Positions 36,152-45,298 of a stretch of 64,000 nucleotides of DNA are shown in pieces. The stretch is from contig NZ_JAATJK010000001.1 of assembly GCF_011927785.1 (NCBI RefSeq), forward strand, positions 3,100,001-3,164,000, read 5' to 3'. A program made the position numbers and the translations under genes. This stretch comes from Micromonospora profundi (GTDB taxonomy: Bacteria > Actinomycetota > Actinomycetes > Mycobacteriales > Micromonosporaceae). The notes beneath the pieces are model-generated. The model was not told the origin of the DNA and did not search any database. It worked only from the letters and a program-made list of their open reading frames with translations. The stretch's first letter is position 1; every line of letters begins with the position of its first letter.

Positions 36152-37533
36152 GTGTGTCGATTTCCGTGTTTGGGCCTGTGGTGTGATCGAGATTCTTAGA
36201 TGGTGATCCGGTCGCCGTAGGCGAGGATCAGGGCGTTGAGGGCCTTGGCCCAACCGTAGACCCGGCCGGTGATACTCCCGCCACCCCGGCGTTTCTGCTG
36301 GACGACGAGGTAGAGGACCTTCATCGCGGCCTGCTCGGTCGGGAAGTGCCCGCGCCGGCGGGCCGCTTGCCGGAACCGGGCGTTCAAACTCTCGATGATG
36401 TTGGTCGTGTAGAGGACCTTGCGGACTTCGTGGTCGTAGTCGAGGAACGGCACGAACTGCGGCCAGGAGGTGCGCCACAGCCGGATCACGGCCGGGTACT
36501 GGTCACCGAACTCGGCGGCGAACGCCTCGAAGCGTGCCTCCGCCGCGGCGACGGTGGGGGCGGTGTAGATCTCCCGCAGGGCGGGGGTGATCTTCTGCCA
36601 GTCCTTGCGGTTGGTGTACCGCAGCGACGCCCGGACGAGGTGCACGACGCACTGCTGGTGCACCGCCTGCGGCCAGACCTGCTCGATAGCGTCGGTCATG
36701 CCTTTCAAGCCGTCGGAGCAGACCATGAACACGTCCTCGACGCCCCGGTTACGCAGTTCGGTGAGGTAGCCGGCCCACTGCTTGGCGCCTTCCCCGCCGG
36801 TGCCGGCCCACATACCAAGCACGTCGCGTTCCCCGTCGAGGCTGATGCCGACAACGACGTAGACAGGCCGGTTCGCGACCTGCCCTTGGCGGATCTTCAT
36901 CACCAGCGCGTCGATGAACACCACCGGATAGATCCTGTCGAGGGGCCGCTGCCGCCAGGCTTCCATCTCGTCCACGACGCTGTCGGTGACCCGGCTGATC
37001 AGCTCCCGGGACACCTCGGCGTCGTACACGTCCGCCAGATGCGCGGAGATCTCACCGGTCGTCAATCCTTTCGCGTACAGCGACAGGATCGCCTCGTTGA
37101 ACCCGTCCAGGCGGCGGGCGTGCTTCGGCACGATCCGCGGCGTGAACGACCCTGCCCGGTCCCGCGGGACCTGGATCCGCACCGGCCCGACCTCGGTCTG
37201 CACCGTCTTCGCCCCGCGACCGTTACGGACGTTGGCCCGCCGGCCGGTGGCCTCGTCGACACCGGCCTCGTCGAGGTGCGCGTCCAGCTCCGCATCGAGC
37301 GCTGACTCGAGAACCGTGCGGGTGATCCCCGCGAGGAGCCCACCCGGCCCGACCAACGACACTCCGTCGGCCTTCGCCCGCTCGACCAGTTGCTGCGCGA
37401 ACTCCACCTCCACCTCGGTCGGTTCAGGAAGCTGAGCAGCGTTCTTCTTGTCTGCCATGACGTGGTCCTTTCCGGACAGGATCAACGTCCTGTCCAACGG
37501 ACCACACCCAGGTCAAACACGGAAATCTACGCA
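36152..37533 (-). mobile_element. IS256-family insertion sequence, apparently intact
   Basis: An element of ~1.38 kb with one transposase gene. The ends carry imperfect inverted repeats sharing GATTTCCGTGTTTG (left copy from about 36159, right copy inverted up to about 37527), each continuing inward into a TGTGG/GTGTGG stretch. The exact outer ends and a target duplication could not be settled by eye. It has cut the AbiEii-like relic on its left. Confidence 0.85.
36196..37458 (-). CDS. IS256-family transposase (Mutator type)
   Basis: A 420-residue DDE transposase. I prefer the ATG at 37456-37458 (GGAAAGGA site) to an upstream in-frame start at 37497. Motifs: GRRANVRNGRGAKTVQT, GPVRIQVPRDR, VFIDALVMKIR containing the first catalytic Asp, VCSDGLKGM with the second Asp, HQQCVVHLVR, and TTNIIESLNARFR with the Glu. 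Full length and uninterrupted, so probably active. Confidence 0.95.
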   Translation of the reverse strand: MADKKNAAQLPEPTEVEVEFAQQLVERAKADGVSLVGPGGLLAGITRTVLESALDAELDAHLDEAGVDEATGRRANVRNGRGAKTVQTEVGPVRIQVPRDRAGSFTPRIVPKHARRLDGFNEAILSLYAKGLTTGEISAHLADVYDAEVSRELISRVTDSVVDEMEAWRQRPLDRIYPVVFIDALVMKIRQGQVANRPVYVVVGISLDGERDVLGMWAGTGGEGAKQWAGYLTELRNRGVEDVFMVCSDGLKGMTDAIEQVWPQAVHQQCVVHLVRASLRYTNRKDWQKITPALREIYTAPTVAAAEARFEAFAAEFGDQYPAVIRLWRTSWPQFVPFLDYDHEVRKVLYTTNIIESLNARFRQAARRRGHFPTEQAAMKVLYLVVQQKRRGGGSITGRVYGWAKALNALILAYGDRITI

Positions 37534-37707
37534 GTCCCCGGCCCGGGGTGGCGAAGCAGGTCCGGCTACCACGGTTTTGTGCTCGGAGACCTGAGAGGTC
37601 CCTATTGAGAGGACTCTCGTTGCCGAGCAATCGAAAATCGGTCCGGCAACTAGACGCGCAGCGAAAGATCGGTAACGACACCGATATCTATGGTATGCCA
37701 TGAGCCC

Positions 37708-37736
37708 TTGACCGTAGGCGATGCACGCGGTTCAAT
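37708..37736 (+). promoter_or_regulatory. candidate sigma-70 type promoter
   Basis: TTGACC (37708-37713), 17-base spacer, TTCAAT (37731-37736). It lies about 80 bases before the CYTH-like gene and would drive that three-gene plus-strand group. Read by eye. Confidence 0.5.
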
Positions 37737-37814
37737 GAGAGTCCGCGGAAGAAGGAACACTAACGGCATGACTAGACATAGCGGCCGGTTCAGCCGCATG
37801 AGCCAGGCGGTGAA

Positions 37815-38627
37815 GTGTTGCATGACATTCCGACTTTCCAACGCGACGGCAATCTCGTGCTCTTCAACCAGTTCGGGCCCAAGCTGGCCATCCGGAACGA
37901 AACGACCAATCTGGATTATTTCGCCTGGCTCGATTACATGACGTGCCGAATAGGCGACATCGTGACCGGGGCAGAAATCCTTGAGAAGCCCAACGACAGG
38001 ATCGACCCACGGCGGAATACCGGCGTCTACTACGACACCGAGGACTACGCCCTGCTCCACGCACACATGGTTCTCCGCACCACTTCGAACCCGAAAACCC
38101 ATGCCTTCTGCGCCTTTAAATACGGTGCGGACGAGAATGAGGTTAGACGCGATCACCGCCATATCTTCGACGGTGACGAAAAACGCATCATCCAACTGCG
38201 ACCGACCTCCCCGGAGGCGGTCAGCGTCGTTCGCTCTCTGCTGTCCCGTCAGGACATACGCCACCCAGGGAGCTTCCTATGGGAGGCGACCGGCATCGGG
38301 CCGGATGAGCTGAGGCCGGCGATCTGCGTCGCCCAGTACCGGTACACGTTCTACGTGCTGCTGGATGGAAAGGACGTATTGCGTTGCAGCCTCGATCGAG
38401 CCGACGTGGCGAACCTCCGGCAGCCGGAGGCGAGTCGCGAGACCGGGATGTTCAGCGAGATAGAACTTCCGATCTATCCGAGAATCAGTCCCTCGATGCT
38501 GGCCGACGCGCGAGTCGAGCAGTTGATGACGACCCTCTCCTCGAGTTTGCATGAATCACTCGGTGCAAGCTCTGTGCACGACTCCAAGTACCGACGAGCC
38601 GCACGAGTCCTCGAACTCCTCGCCTAA
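37815..38627 (+). CDS. CYTH/VTC-like (triphosphate tunnel) domain protein
   Basis: A 270-residue protein with GTG start at 37815. The pattern ILEKPN...TGVYYDTEDYALLHAHMVLR (about 55-88) followed later by YRYTFYVLLD and SEIELPIY resembles CYTH/VTC proteins, whose barrel of charged strands binds triphosphates or polyphosphate; in those families YYDTxDxxLxxxxxxLR is the best mark. The assignment is by pattern only. It is followed by a cupin-like and a kinase-like gene on the same strand. Together they may form a small phosphate-chemistry operon or part of a defence island. Confidence 0.65.
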   Translation: MLHDIPTFQRDGNLVLFNQFGPKLAIRNETTNLDYFAWLDYMTCRIGDIVTGAEILEKPNDRIDPRRNTGVYYDTEDYALLHAHMVLRTTSNPKTHAFCAFKYGADENEVRRDHRHIFDGDEKRIIQLRPTSPEAVSVVRSLLSRQDIRHPGSFLWEATGIGPDELRPAICVAQYRYTFYVLLDGKDVLRCSLDRADVANLRQPEASRETGMFSEIELPIYPRISPSMLADARVEQLMTTLSSSLHESLGASSVHDSKYRRAARVLELLA

Positions 38628-38676
38628 CCCCCGGAACGGGCCGGGAAGAGCCGACATTAGATCTGTTGAGGGCAAC

Positions 38677-39159
38677 ATGAAAACTGAGATGCACCCCATC
38701 GGCTTTCGCAAGTACATCCTCATGTCCTTCCGCGGTTACCGCCTTCGACTCCACGTCTGGCCGGACGGCGTGGGGACGGACAGCCGGCATAACCACCGGT
38801 GGTGGTTCGTGTCGATGCCGCTGTTCGGGCGCTTCCTGGACACCCGGTTCCGCGAAGTGCCCGCGTCGGGCAGGTATCTGAAGATCGACGTGGCGGACCG
38901 CGACGGAGTGCGCGACGGTGAGCGCAGTTACCATCTCAAGGGCGAGTCCGATCTAGAGGTGGTCAAACGGAAAATCCGCTACCCACTGATCCCGTATCTC
39001 TGTCGCTTCGGCGAGATCCACTCGTACGTGCCGTACAAGCCAGGATTCCACGCCTCGCTCGTCTTTCTCGGTCGACTCCGACGGCAGACTTCGGAGATCT
39101 GGCGAGACGCCGATCACCTGGACGTCAAACTTGAGCCCGACGCTGAGCTCCGCGACTAG
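38677..39159 (+). CDS. cupin-like conserved hypothetical protein
   Basis: A 160-residue protein; ATG at 38677 with a GAGGG site. It contains RLHVWPDGVGTDSRHNHRWW, where the His pair and following aromatic residues resemble the first metal-binding motif of a cupin barrel, and a later GEIHSYVPYKPGFHASLVFLG with further His. No signal or membrane segment. A sugar- or small-molecule-binding beta barrel is plausible; no enzyme activity can be assigned. Confidence 0.65.
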   Translation: MKTEMHPIGFRKYILMSFRGYRLRLHVWPDGVGTDSRHNHRWWFVSMPLFGRFLDTRFREVPASGRYLKIDVADRDGVRDGERSYHLKGESDLEVVKRKIRYPLIPYLCRFGEIHSYVPYKPGFHASLVFLGRLRRQTSEIWRDADHLDVKLEPDAELRD

Positions 39160-39208
39160 GGCCGACGTAGGCCACATTCGGCGGGTGGTGGCTGGTCATG
39201 CGGGACCC

Positions 39209-40015
39209 ATGCCCCTCATCGTTGTGAAGGCGAGACGGGCGAACGTGGTCCGGACACTGCACGGCGGGTATCTGAACGGCGGGAGGATAAAGAGAGTAGC
39301 GAACAAGGTCGTGCGGCGGCAGGGTCACCGCTGGCCGCTCGCCGTCGAGGAGGCGCTGGGCGCGATGGCGCGACGCGGCTTCACCGGCTGCCCGCGACAG
39401 ATCCGACGGATCGACTCGTGTTCCGTCATCCTCACCTACATGCCCGGCTTCGCGCTACCGGGCACGCTGCCGCGCTGGGCGGCGCAACCCTCGCTGTTGA
39501 CGGCGGTGACGAGATTTATGCAGCGGTTCTCCTTCGCGAGCGCTGGAATCCGGCAGGAAATTCGGCACGCTGACTGGTTGGCCCCACCGATGTCCGACGG
39601 CGACGCGTTCGTGCACGGCGATCCGCACCCGACGAACATCGTCTTGAACGGGCGCCGTGATCCCACCGCGATCGTCGACTTTGAACTTTCCACGGTGGGA
39701 ACACACGATTGGAACTTGATCTCTCTGGTCTTCGCATGGGCACCCCTGGAACCCATCGAACTCACCTCCTGGGAGCGCCTCGGCAGCGCACTTGAGCCGG
39801 CGGAGCGGGCCGGGAGGATCCTTCGCCAGTGGGGATCGTCCAGCTCGGCAGCCGAACTCCTGGAGACGGGTCGAGCCTTCGTCGAATGGCGAAAGCGATG
39901 GATCCGACGGTTGGCTCACGAGGGCAACCCAGGTGCCCGTCAATTTCTCGCGGATCCCTTATTTGATGCCCGGTACGCCTCCGTGCTCCGCATGCTGCGC
40001 GCCGCCCTACGCTGA
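39209..40015 (+). CDS. aminoglycoside phosphotransferase-like kinase
   Basis: About 268 residues of protein-kinase-like fold. The catalytic loop reads HGDPHPTNIV (Asp as base, Asn for Mg) and is followed by IVDFE as the metal-binding DFG equivalent. An N-lobe GHRWPLAVEEAL and RGFTGCPR fits APH/choline kinase relatives. The start is uncertain: the frame is open from 39131, and I chose the ATG at 39209, which avoids overlap with the previous gene. The C terminus overlaps the convergent Nudix gene by nine bases. It phosphorylates a small molecule, unknown. Confidence 0.8.
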   Translation: MPLIVVKARRANVVRTLHGGYLNGGRIKRVANKVVRRQGHRWPLAVEEALGAMARRGFTGCPRQIRRIDSCSVILTYMPGFALPGTLPRWAAQPSLLTAVTRFMQRFSFASAGIRQEIRHADWLAPPMSDGDAFVHGDPHPTNIVLNGRRDPTAIVDFELSTVGTHDWNLISLVFAWAPLEPIELTSWERLGSALEPAERAGRILRQWGSSSSAAELLETGRAFVEWRKRWIRRLAHEGNPGARQFLADPLFDARYASVLRMLRAALR

Positions 40016-40576
40016 TCGGCCCCCGTGAGGCACCATCGACACGCCGAGCGCGGATTCCAGTCGGTGTCGGCGAACGAGCGCCATGTTCAAGTCGTCGAAG
40101 AAGCCGCGTACGAATGAGGCAGCGTCGGCTTGCATGGTCCGCAACTCTTCGGGAGATGCCCGGAACACCCGCGACACCTCGTGGGGGTTGACCACCTTCG
40201 GGTCACCAAGCGCTCTGGCCACGGCCAGGCTCCGATACCTTTGGTAGACGTTGACGCGCTGCTCAATCAACTCCAGGTCCGCCAATTCAACGCCGACCTC
40301 CTCAGCAGCCTCCCGTCGGCCGGCCTCCTCCCATGCCTCGCCAGCAGCGACGACGCCGCACACATGGTCGATTTCCAGTGCGCCATCGTCGCCCTTTGAC
40401 GTTCCCCTCACCTGGGCGATCACTCGATCGTCGTCATCAAATACGACGACGATGACGATGGGCTGAAAGAGGCCTTGGCTGATCAGTTCGTTCTTACGAC
40501 GCCGGACCTCCGATCTCGGTACATGGCGGAGGACAGCCTCTCCGTTCGCGTTTACCAGATCTACGAACTCTTCCAC
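40007..40576 (-). CDS. Nudix hydrolase
   Basis: A 189-residue protein with a full Nudix box, G(5)E(7)REAAEEVGV, at about residues 74-96. It cleaves a nucleoside diphosphate linked to X. The GTG start has a GAGGAAGG site. It lies 66 bases downstream of the ImmA-like gene in the same direction. In a SIR2 neighbourhood the attractive substrates are ADP-ribose or NAD derivatives, but that is inference. A housekeeping clean-up role (8-oxo-dGTP and similar) is the plain alternative. Confidence 0.9.
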   Translation of the reverse strand: MEEFVDLVNANGEAVLRHVPRSEVRRRKNELISQGLFQPIVIVVVFDDDDRVIAQVRGTSKGDDGALEIDHVCGVVAAGEAWEEAGRREAAEEVGVELADLELIEQRVNVYQRYRSLAVARALGDPKVVNPHEVSRVFRASPEELRTMQADAASFVRGFFDDLNMALVRRHRLESALGVSMVPHGGRSA

Positions 40577-40642
40577 AATGCCTTCCTCACGGTAGCCGGG
40601 CCACAGAGTTCGACGTCCTGGCCCGCTGACTGTTTACGGTGA

Positions 40643-41512
40643 TCAGTGGAACGTTACGTTCGGCAGCCCCAAAAAGTTGACCGTGATGACGGTCTGTCTA
40701 CCGGGAAGCTCGACGGAATCCCATCTGGCGAGGCCCTGCACCCGTCCGGACTGGGATTCCTGCTCGTCAGGTTCCGACGGCCGGATGAACCTGTAGTCGA
40801 GCTCGGCCACCCCAGATCGGCGAGCCAGCGCCGCGGTCTCGGTGCGGAGAACCCGCCACCGTCCCAGTGAAGAGATCCGCTGGCCCCTCGGCGGACTACC
40901 GATCCGCGGTCCAGCCCCCGTCAGTACCCGCAGACAACCCGTTTTCGCAGAGCCCAGGATGATGCTGAAGTTCGGATCCCACGCCGTCCGCGCCGCCTGG
41001 TAGAGCACGGGCGAAAAGTTGATGCGCGCCTCGTTGGCCATCTCCACGACGTCGCGGGCCGAGGTTAGGTTCCCCGAGGCGCCCAGCCGGGACCGGACCC
41101 GGGAGGCCGGTAGCAGCATTTCGGAGGCGTAGGCGTCGCACATCTGCTCGAGCAGGTCCGGCAGGAGTCCGTAGCGAGGTGGCAAAAGGTAGTGCGCTAT
41201 CTCGTGGCCGACGGTGAACCGCTGGCGTCGCCAGTCGTCCTTCGCGTTGACCCACACTTTCATCGGGAAAGTCCGACCGATTAGCATTCCTGAGGAAAAC
41301 AGGACCCGGCGCTCGACCGATACACCAAGATCCCGCCAGCCCCGGACGTCGTCGATCCCGTGACGGGCGAGTTCTGCACGGGTCATCTGGGCGAGCCGCA
41401 CGGCCAGCTCGACCGAGTAACCGTCCGCCGATCCCCAGCCCCCGGCGAGCAACCTGAGCGACGCCCACATACCGTTGAGATCGGCGAGCCTGGAGCCTCT
41501 AGCCACCGGCAT
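40643..41512 (-). CDS. ImmA/IrrE-family metallopeptidase
   Basis: A 289-residue protein with zinc motif HEIAH at 103-107 and a downstream AYASEMLLP segment with the third-ligand Glu, as in ImmA/IrrE (DUF955). Such peptidases cut repressors or partner proteins upon a signal. There is no attached HTH domain, so its target is probably another protein, perhaps of this operon. The ATG lies 14 bases inside the end of the NTPase gene. The C-terminal ~100 residues are of unknown type. Confidence 0.88.
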   Translation of the reverse strand: MPVARGSRLADLNGMWASLRLLAGGWGSADGYSVELAVRLAQMTRAELARHGIDDVRGWRDLGVSVERRVLFSSGMLIGRTFPMKVWVNAKDDWRRQRFTVGHEIAHYLLPPRYGLLPDLLEQMCDAYASEMLLPASRVRSRLGASGNLTSARDVVEMANEARINFSPVLYQAARTAWDPNFSIILGSAKTGCLRVLTGAGPRIGSPPRGQRISSLGRWRVLRTETAALARRSGVAELDYRFIRPSEPDEQESQSGRVQGLARWDSVELPGRQTVITVNFLGLPNVTFH

Positions 41513-43967
41513 GCTCCTTCGTTGCCAGGAATGCCACCGAGGATTCGAGGAGTGCCAGGTACGCCTGGTCCCTACCTGCGTTCCGTGGGGCCCGGTGCTC
41601 CATTGGGGTGAGCGCGGTCAGGTCACCGCTACGGACCCGGCGAATGACCTCGACAAGGAGGGAATTCAGGGCCTGGTCCTCCTTCAGCGGATGCGCTCGT
41701 GCCGCCTCTTCCAGCCGCCTGATCAAGCCCTCCACGTCGAATACTCCATCAGCGGTGAGAAGGTCGCTCGGCGGGATCGCGGCCTTCACGTCGGACCAGT
41801 CCAGCCCGCAGGTCGAGTAGATGGCGGCGAGGTTGCGTCGGTAGCTGAAGCGGGGCTCGAGCAGCCGGGTGCCGCTGACCACAAGACCGTCAGTCAATGC
41901 CTCCATGAGTCGAGTGACTGCGGCGGGACGGTGAAAATGACTTTGGACGTCGGCTAGCACATTCTGGTCGACCGAGTATGTCAGCACTACAGCGAGGACA
42001 CCCTGGCCACCGGGCTCGGCCTCCCGGAGGGAGAGCCTGCCCTCCGTCTGGGTCTTCTCCCCATAGGTGCTCGGGGCGACCGCGCGCAGGTTCTCCGCGA
42101 GGAAGAATCCCCATCCTGCGGCGTCTCGACCGCTTGTTCTCAGGGAACGGATCAGCCGGGCCGCGTTGTGGTCACGGTCGTAATGGGTGACTTCCGGGTG
42201 GAACGACTGGCAGAGGAACTGCTGATCCAACCAGGGTTGCCGGGCCAGCTGGGCGCGAGCCCGGCACTGGTGAACGTAGTGCCAGCGGACCAGCCAGCTT
42301 GCAGTGTCGGCTTGACCCGCATTCCACTCCACCCCTTGGTCCTGCGCGACGAGCGTCTGGACCGACTCTGATGCCTTCCGGGCCAGGTAGGCGACGCCCT
42401 CAGGGTGGTAGCCCGCCATGAACCGGATGAAGCCCCAGGCGTCCTCGTGTGGGTCGAGCCTCTCCAGCGTCGTCTTCGCCCAGAAGCCCAGTTCATGCCA
42501 GTCGGGCGGGGGTCGCCAGGCAAGGCCATCAAGCGCGAGCAGGAGCTGCTTCGTCGGCTCACGGTCCATCGTGGCCAAGCCGAGCAGGTAGCCGTCAAGC
42601 CATTCCCACAGTTCCTTTACGTCCTTGCTTCGGACGTAAAGCAATGCCTCCAAGAGTGCGTACCCGCCGTCCACCTGCGCGCTCCTCATGAGACGCAGCG
42701 CGAGCGATCGTACCTCCTCGCTGTGAGCATAGTCCGGCCATGCGGAAGCGATTTCGTACCCGAGGTCTTGCGCCGTCCATTCGTCGTAGGACAGCTCGAG
42801 AATCATCTTGACCGCAGGGGCGATACTGCGATCCGCGAGTGCCAGCGCGTCCGAGGCCAAGGTGATTCGGATGTCTTCACGCCGGGCGCCAAAGCCTGTC
42901 CAGTCACCCCGAGCAATTTCCTGTTGGGCGGTCCAGAGTTCAAGGGCACGCCCGATCCAGGCACCGAGCCCCGCACCGCCGTCCAGACCCCGAAACTCAG
43001 AGAAACTACTCTCCGCCGACTCGGACAGCAACAGGTCGGCCGCTTCTCGTGCAGTGGAATGCTCGAAGCGCAGCCGCCGCAGGCCGTCGAATTCATAAGG
43101 CACGGCGACGAGGCTGAGATGTGGATGGTCCGTCACCTCGAACCCCGCCACTGCGGAGATCTCGTCGGTCGTCAGAAGGGTTGGCGCATGTTCCTGAAGC
43201 CGCAGGAGAACAGCAAGCTTCCCGATGTCGCGCCTAGTCTTCAGTACCGCCAACTTGTCGAGCGTGACATCCTCGACGTTGCCACCGAATCGTCGGCGTA
43301 GCACATCGCGCTGCGCTGGCGTGTTGGGAGAGACGTTGTGGAGCAGATATTCATCGATGAGCGCGGGGGTGCTCAGACGTTGAAGCTGCGCGGGCGGGAC
43401 GACGCCTTCGCGCTCTCCCCTTGCCGCGTATCTGGCAAGGTCATGTGATGCGTACCAGTCGGACAGGGCCAATGGCGTCGTGTATTGCGAGAGCGGTTCA
43501 ATCTCACGATTGAACTCGATGTAACCACGCGGACGTGTCGTGACGAGAATGTAGAGATCCGGGCGCGCCTCGATCAGCAATCGCAACTGGCGCAGGAAGA
43601 CAGCGTTCGGACGTGTGCCAGTTGCGCCGAAAGGGTTCTCGAAGACAACGACGTGTAGATTCTCTTTGTGTGGCGCCTCGATCGCAAGATCCACGGCTCT
43701 CGCGCACTCTGGCCCACCATCAATCGTCATGATCTGAGGCGGGTACGTGTCATGTGAGGCGAAAGCCATCCATTTGAGATAGGCCGCATAGTGCGCGACG
43801 ACCGTCTTGCCAACCTTCGGCGGCCCCGCGACCCAACAAACACGGTTAGCGAGAAGGCCACGCATGATTTTGTCCTTGGGTGGCACGAGTTGCTCCAGCG
43901 GTGGCAGATCGAGCATGTTCCCCTTGCGATTCCTCAGCGTCTGCCAGACGGAGTGCTCCGTAGACAT
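41499..43967 (-). CDS. large P-loop NTPase, STAND-like
   Basis: An 822-residue protein with a near-ideal GGAGGTAAGCG site before the ATG. Walker A is GPPKVGKT at 48-55; a sensor-like ILVTTRPRGYIEFNREI stretch lies about 70 residues later, as in nSTAND/AAA-like signalling ATPases. The remaining ~500 residues are helical repeats rich in Trp and Leu, suited to ligand sensing. No nuclease or TIR domain is seen, so the effector is likely the neighbouring SIR2 protein. The ribosome binding site overlaps the SIR2 stop, which implies fixed stoichiometry. Confidence 0.85.
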   Translation of the reverse strand: MSTEHSVWQTLRNRKGNMLDLPPLEQLVPPKDKIMRGLLANRVCWVAGPPKVGKTVVAHYAAYLKWMAFASHDTYPPQIMTIDGGPECARAVDLAIEAPHKENLHVVVFENPFGATGTRPNAVFLRQLRLLIEARPDLYILVTTRPRGYIEFNREIEPLSQYTTPLALSDWYASHDLARYAARGEREGVVPPAQLQRLSTPALIDEYLLHNVSPNTPAQRDVLRRRFGGNVEDVTLDKLAVLKTRRDIGKLAVLLRLQEHAPTLLTTDEISAVAGFEVTDHPHLSLVAVPYEFDGLRRLRFEHSTAREAADLLLSESAESSFSEFRGLDGGAGLGAWIGRALELWTAQQEIARGDWTGFGARREDIRITLASDALALADRSIAPAVKMILELSYDEWTAQDLGYEIASAWPDYAHSEEVRSLALRLMRSAQVDGGYALLEALLYVRSKDVKELWEWLDGYLLGLATMDREPTKQLLLALDGLAWRPPPDWHELGFWAKTTLERLDPHEDAWGFIRFMAGYHPEGVAYLARKASESVQTLVAQDQGVEWNAGQADTASWLVRWHYVHQCRARAQLARQPWLDQQFLCQSFHPEVTHYDRDHNAARLIRSLRTSGRDAAGWGFFLAENLRAVAPSTYGEKTQTEGRLSLREAEPGGQGVLAVVLTYSVDQNVLADVQSHFHRPAAVTRLMEALTDGLVVSGTRLLEPRFSYRRNLAAIYSTCGLDWSDVKAAIPPSDLLTADGVFDVEGLIRRLEEAARAHPLKEDQALNSLLVEVIRRVRSGDLTALTPMEHRAPRNAGRDQAYLALLESSVAFLATKEHAGG

Positions 43968-43971
43968 TCGC

Positions 43972-44820
43972 TTACCTCCAGGCTTTTCGAGGGGTGCCGA
44001 GAATGGTGCCGATCGCGCGGTCGGCGAGGAGCGTGGAGACGGTGTCGAAGTCTATGTCTGGGTCACTTATGTACGTCATCGGCTGAGCGTGAACGTTCGC
44101 CCGGCGGAGCTTGTGGTCCGCCTCAATTCCATCAGAACGGACGAAGAACCATTGGGACGAGGTCGGCCGGCGCCCCCCGGCCGACTCAGCCCACCTGCTG
44201 AAGACCATGGTCATATCGGTCTCGGCCTGTAGCGAGGCGCCGATGATGACGGTCGTGTTCGCGAGCCCGTGTTCAACCAACCATGCAGTCTCGGCCTTAC
44301 TGAACGTGAGTGTCTCCAGTCGACCGTAGCGGCACTCTACGCCGATCATCCCGTGCACGTGGATGTTGACGAGGCCCGTCTCAAACGGAGGCGGTCGGTT
44401 TCTGGTGAGTTGCCTGAGCTCCCTCACCTCGTATCGCACCCCGACCTGCTCACACGCAAGGGTCAAAGCGGCATCCCAATTGAGGTTTATGACAGTCACG
44501 AGCCGGTGTCTCGCCAGTGCCGCGATCGCCAGGTATCCGCGCGCGGGCCGAACGTCGGAGAACAGCGGCTGGAGAAGGTCTTGCTTCTCGTGTTCTGGAA
44601 TGGTGTGCAGCGCGTCTCGCAAATCCATCCCTTCGAAGCGGGCCTTCGTGGCATCGCGAAACGCCTGATCAACAATGCTCGTGGGTGGCGCGCCCGAGGT
44701 GAGCGAGCAACCCGCCCCCAGGATGAAGCAGGCCGCTCGGGAGGATCGCCCGATCACGCCGCCCAACTCAGCGGCCATTCTCATCCAGTAGGGCGTCGAC
44801 GAGGGGTTCAGAGTGGTCAC
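43972..44820 (-). CDS. SIR2-like NAD-processing protein
   Basis: A 282-residue protein. I chose the GTG at 44818-44820 because a GGAAAGGG site precedes it; an in-frame upstream start at 44844 lacks one. NAD-binding signs are FILGAGCSLTSGAPP (32-46), INLNWDAA (111-118; Asn and Asp of the SIR2 TxNxD motif) and HVHG with the catalytic-type His (154-157). There are no zinc-finger cysteines, as in defence SIR2 domains that degrade NAD+ rather than deacetylate. It is the first gene of a four-gene operon with an NTPase, an ImmA-like peptidase and a Nudix hydrolase. An abortive-infection effector is the best inference. Confidence 0.87.
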   Translation of the reverse strand: MTTLNPSSTPYWMRMAAELGGVIGRSSRAACFILGAGCSLTSGAPPTSIVDQAFRDATKARFEGMDLRDALHTIPEHEKQDLLQPLFSDVRPARGYLAIAALARHRLVTVINLNWDAALTLACEQVGVRYEVRELRQLTRNRPPPFETGLVNIHVHGMIGVECRYGRLETLTFSKAETAWLVEHGLANTTVIIGASLQAETDMTMVFSRWAESAGGRRPTSSQWFFVRSDGIEADHKLRRANVHAQPMTYISDPDIDFDTVSTLLADRAIGTILGTPRKAWR

Positions 44821-45298
44821 ATCCGACCCTTTCCATCCGTACACTCGCCAGGGCTGGACCTGGTGCCCCGACGACGTCTGCCGCTACAGAGGTTGAGGGT
44901 ACTGCAAGTGAGTAGATCAACCATCAGGCGCGCGAGCGTCTTCTGTCGACTGTCGTACGCTTCGGCGGGTCGGTTCGTCCTATTGCTACCGATAGATGGC
45001 GGAAGCCAGGGAGATCTTGTAACGCCTGAAACGATCTCACACTCTATGCAGGATTCGGCCCCCTGTGGTGCAATCACTGCGACCCCGACCCCGACCCCGA
45101 TGCCTTGCTGGAGCCAATATGAATGCGTATGCTTTCGGCACGTTTGATCCTCCACTCAAGCGGTAAGCCTGCCACGAGCAACAGAAGATCCTTCACTTCC
45201 CGGCACGTCCGTCCGCACCCAAGCCGCCTCAGCTCGAAGGCCAGCTGTCGGCTTGGCGTCTTAACGCACCCGCCGCAATCCGGAGTCGATCCGATGCG
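44821..45298. other. intergenic region upstream of the SIR2 operon
   Basis: About 480 bases that should contain the promoter of the SIR2 operon; I see no strong box pair. A short CCCCGA tandem (four units near 45080-45100) is present. Overlapping frames on both strands give no convincing protein. Confidence 0.5.

Noticed and set aside
45061..45105. Short CCCCGA tandem as a CRISPR or VNTR
   Set aside because: Only about four six-base units, no spacers and no cas genes.
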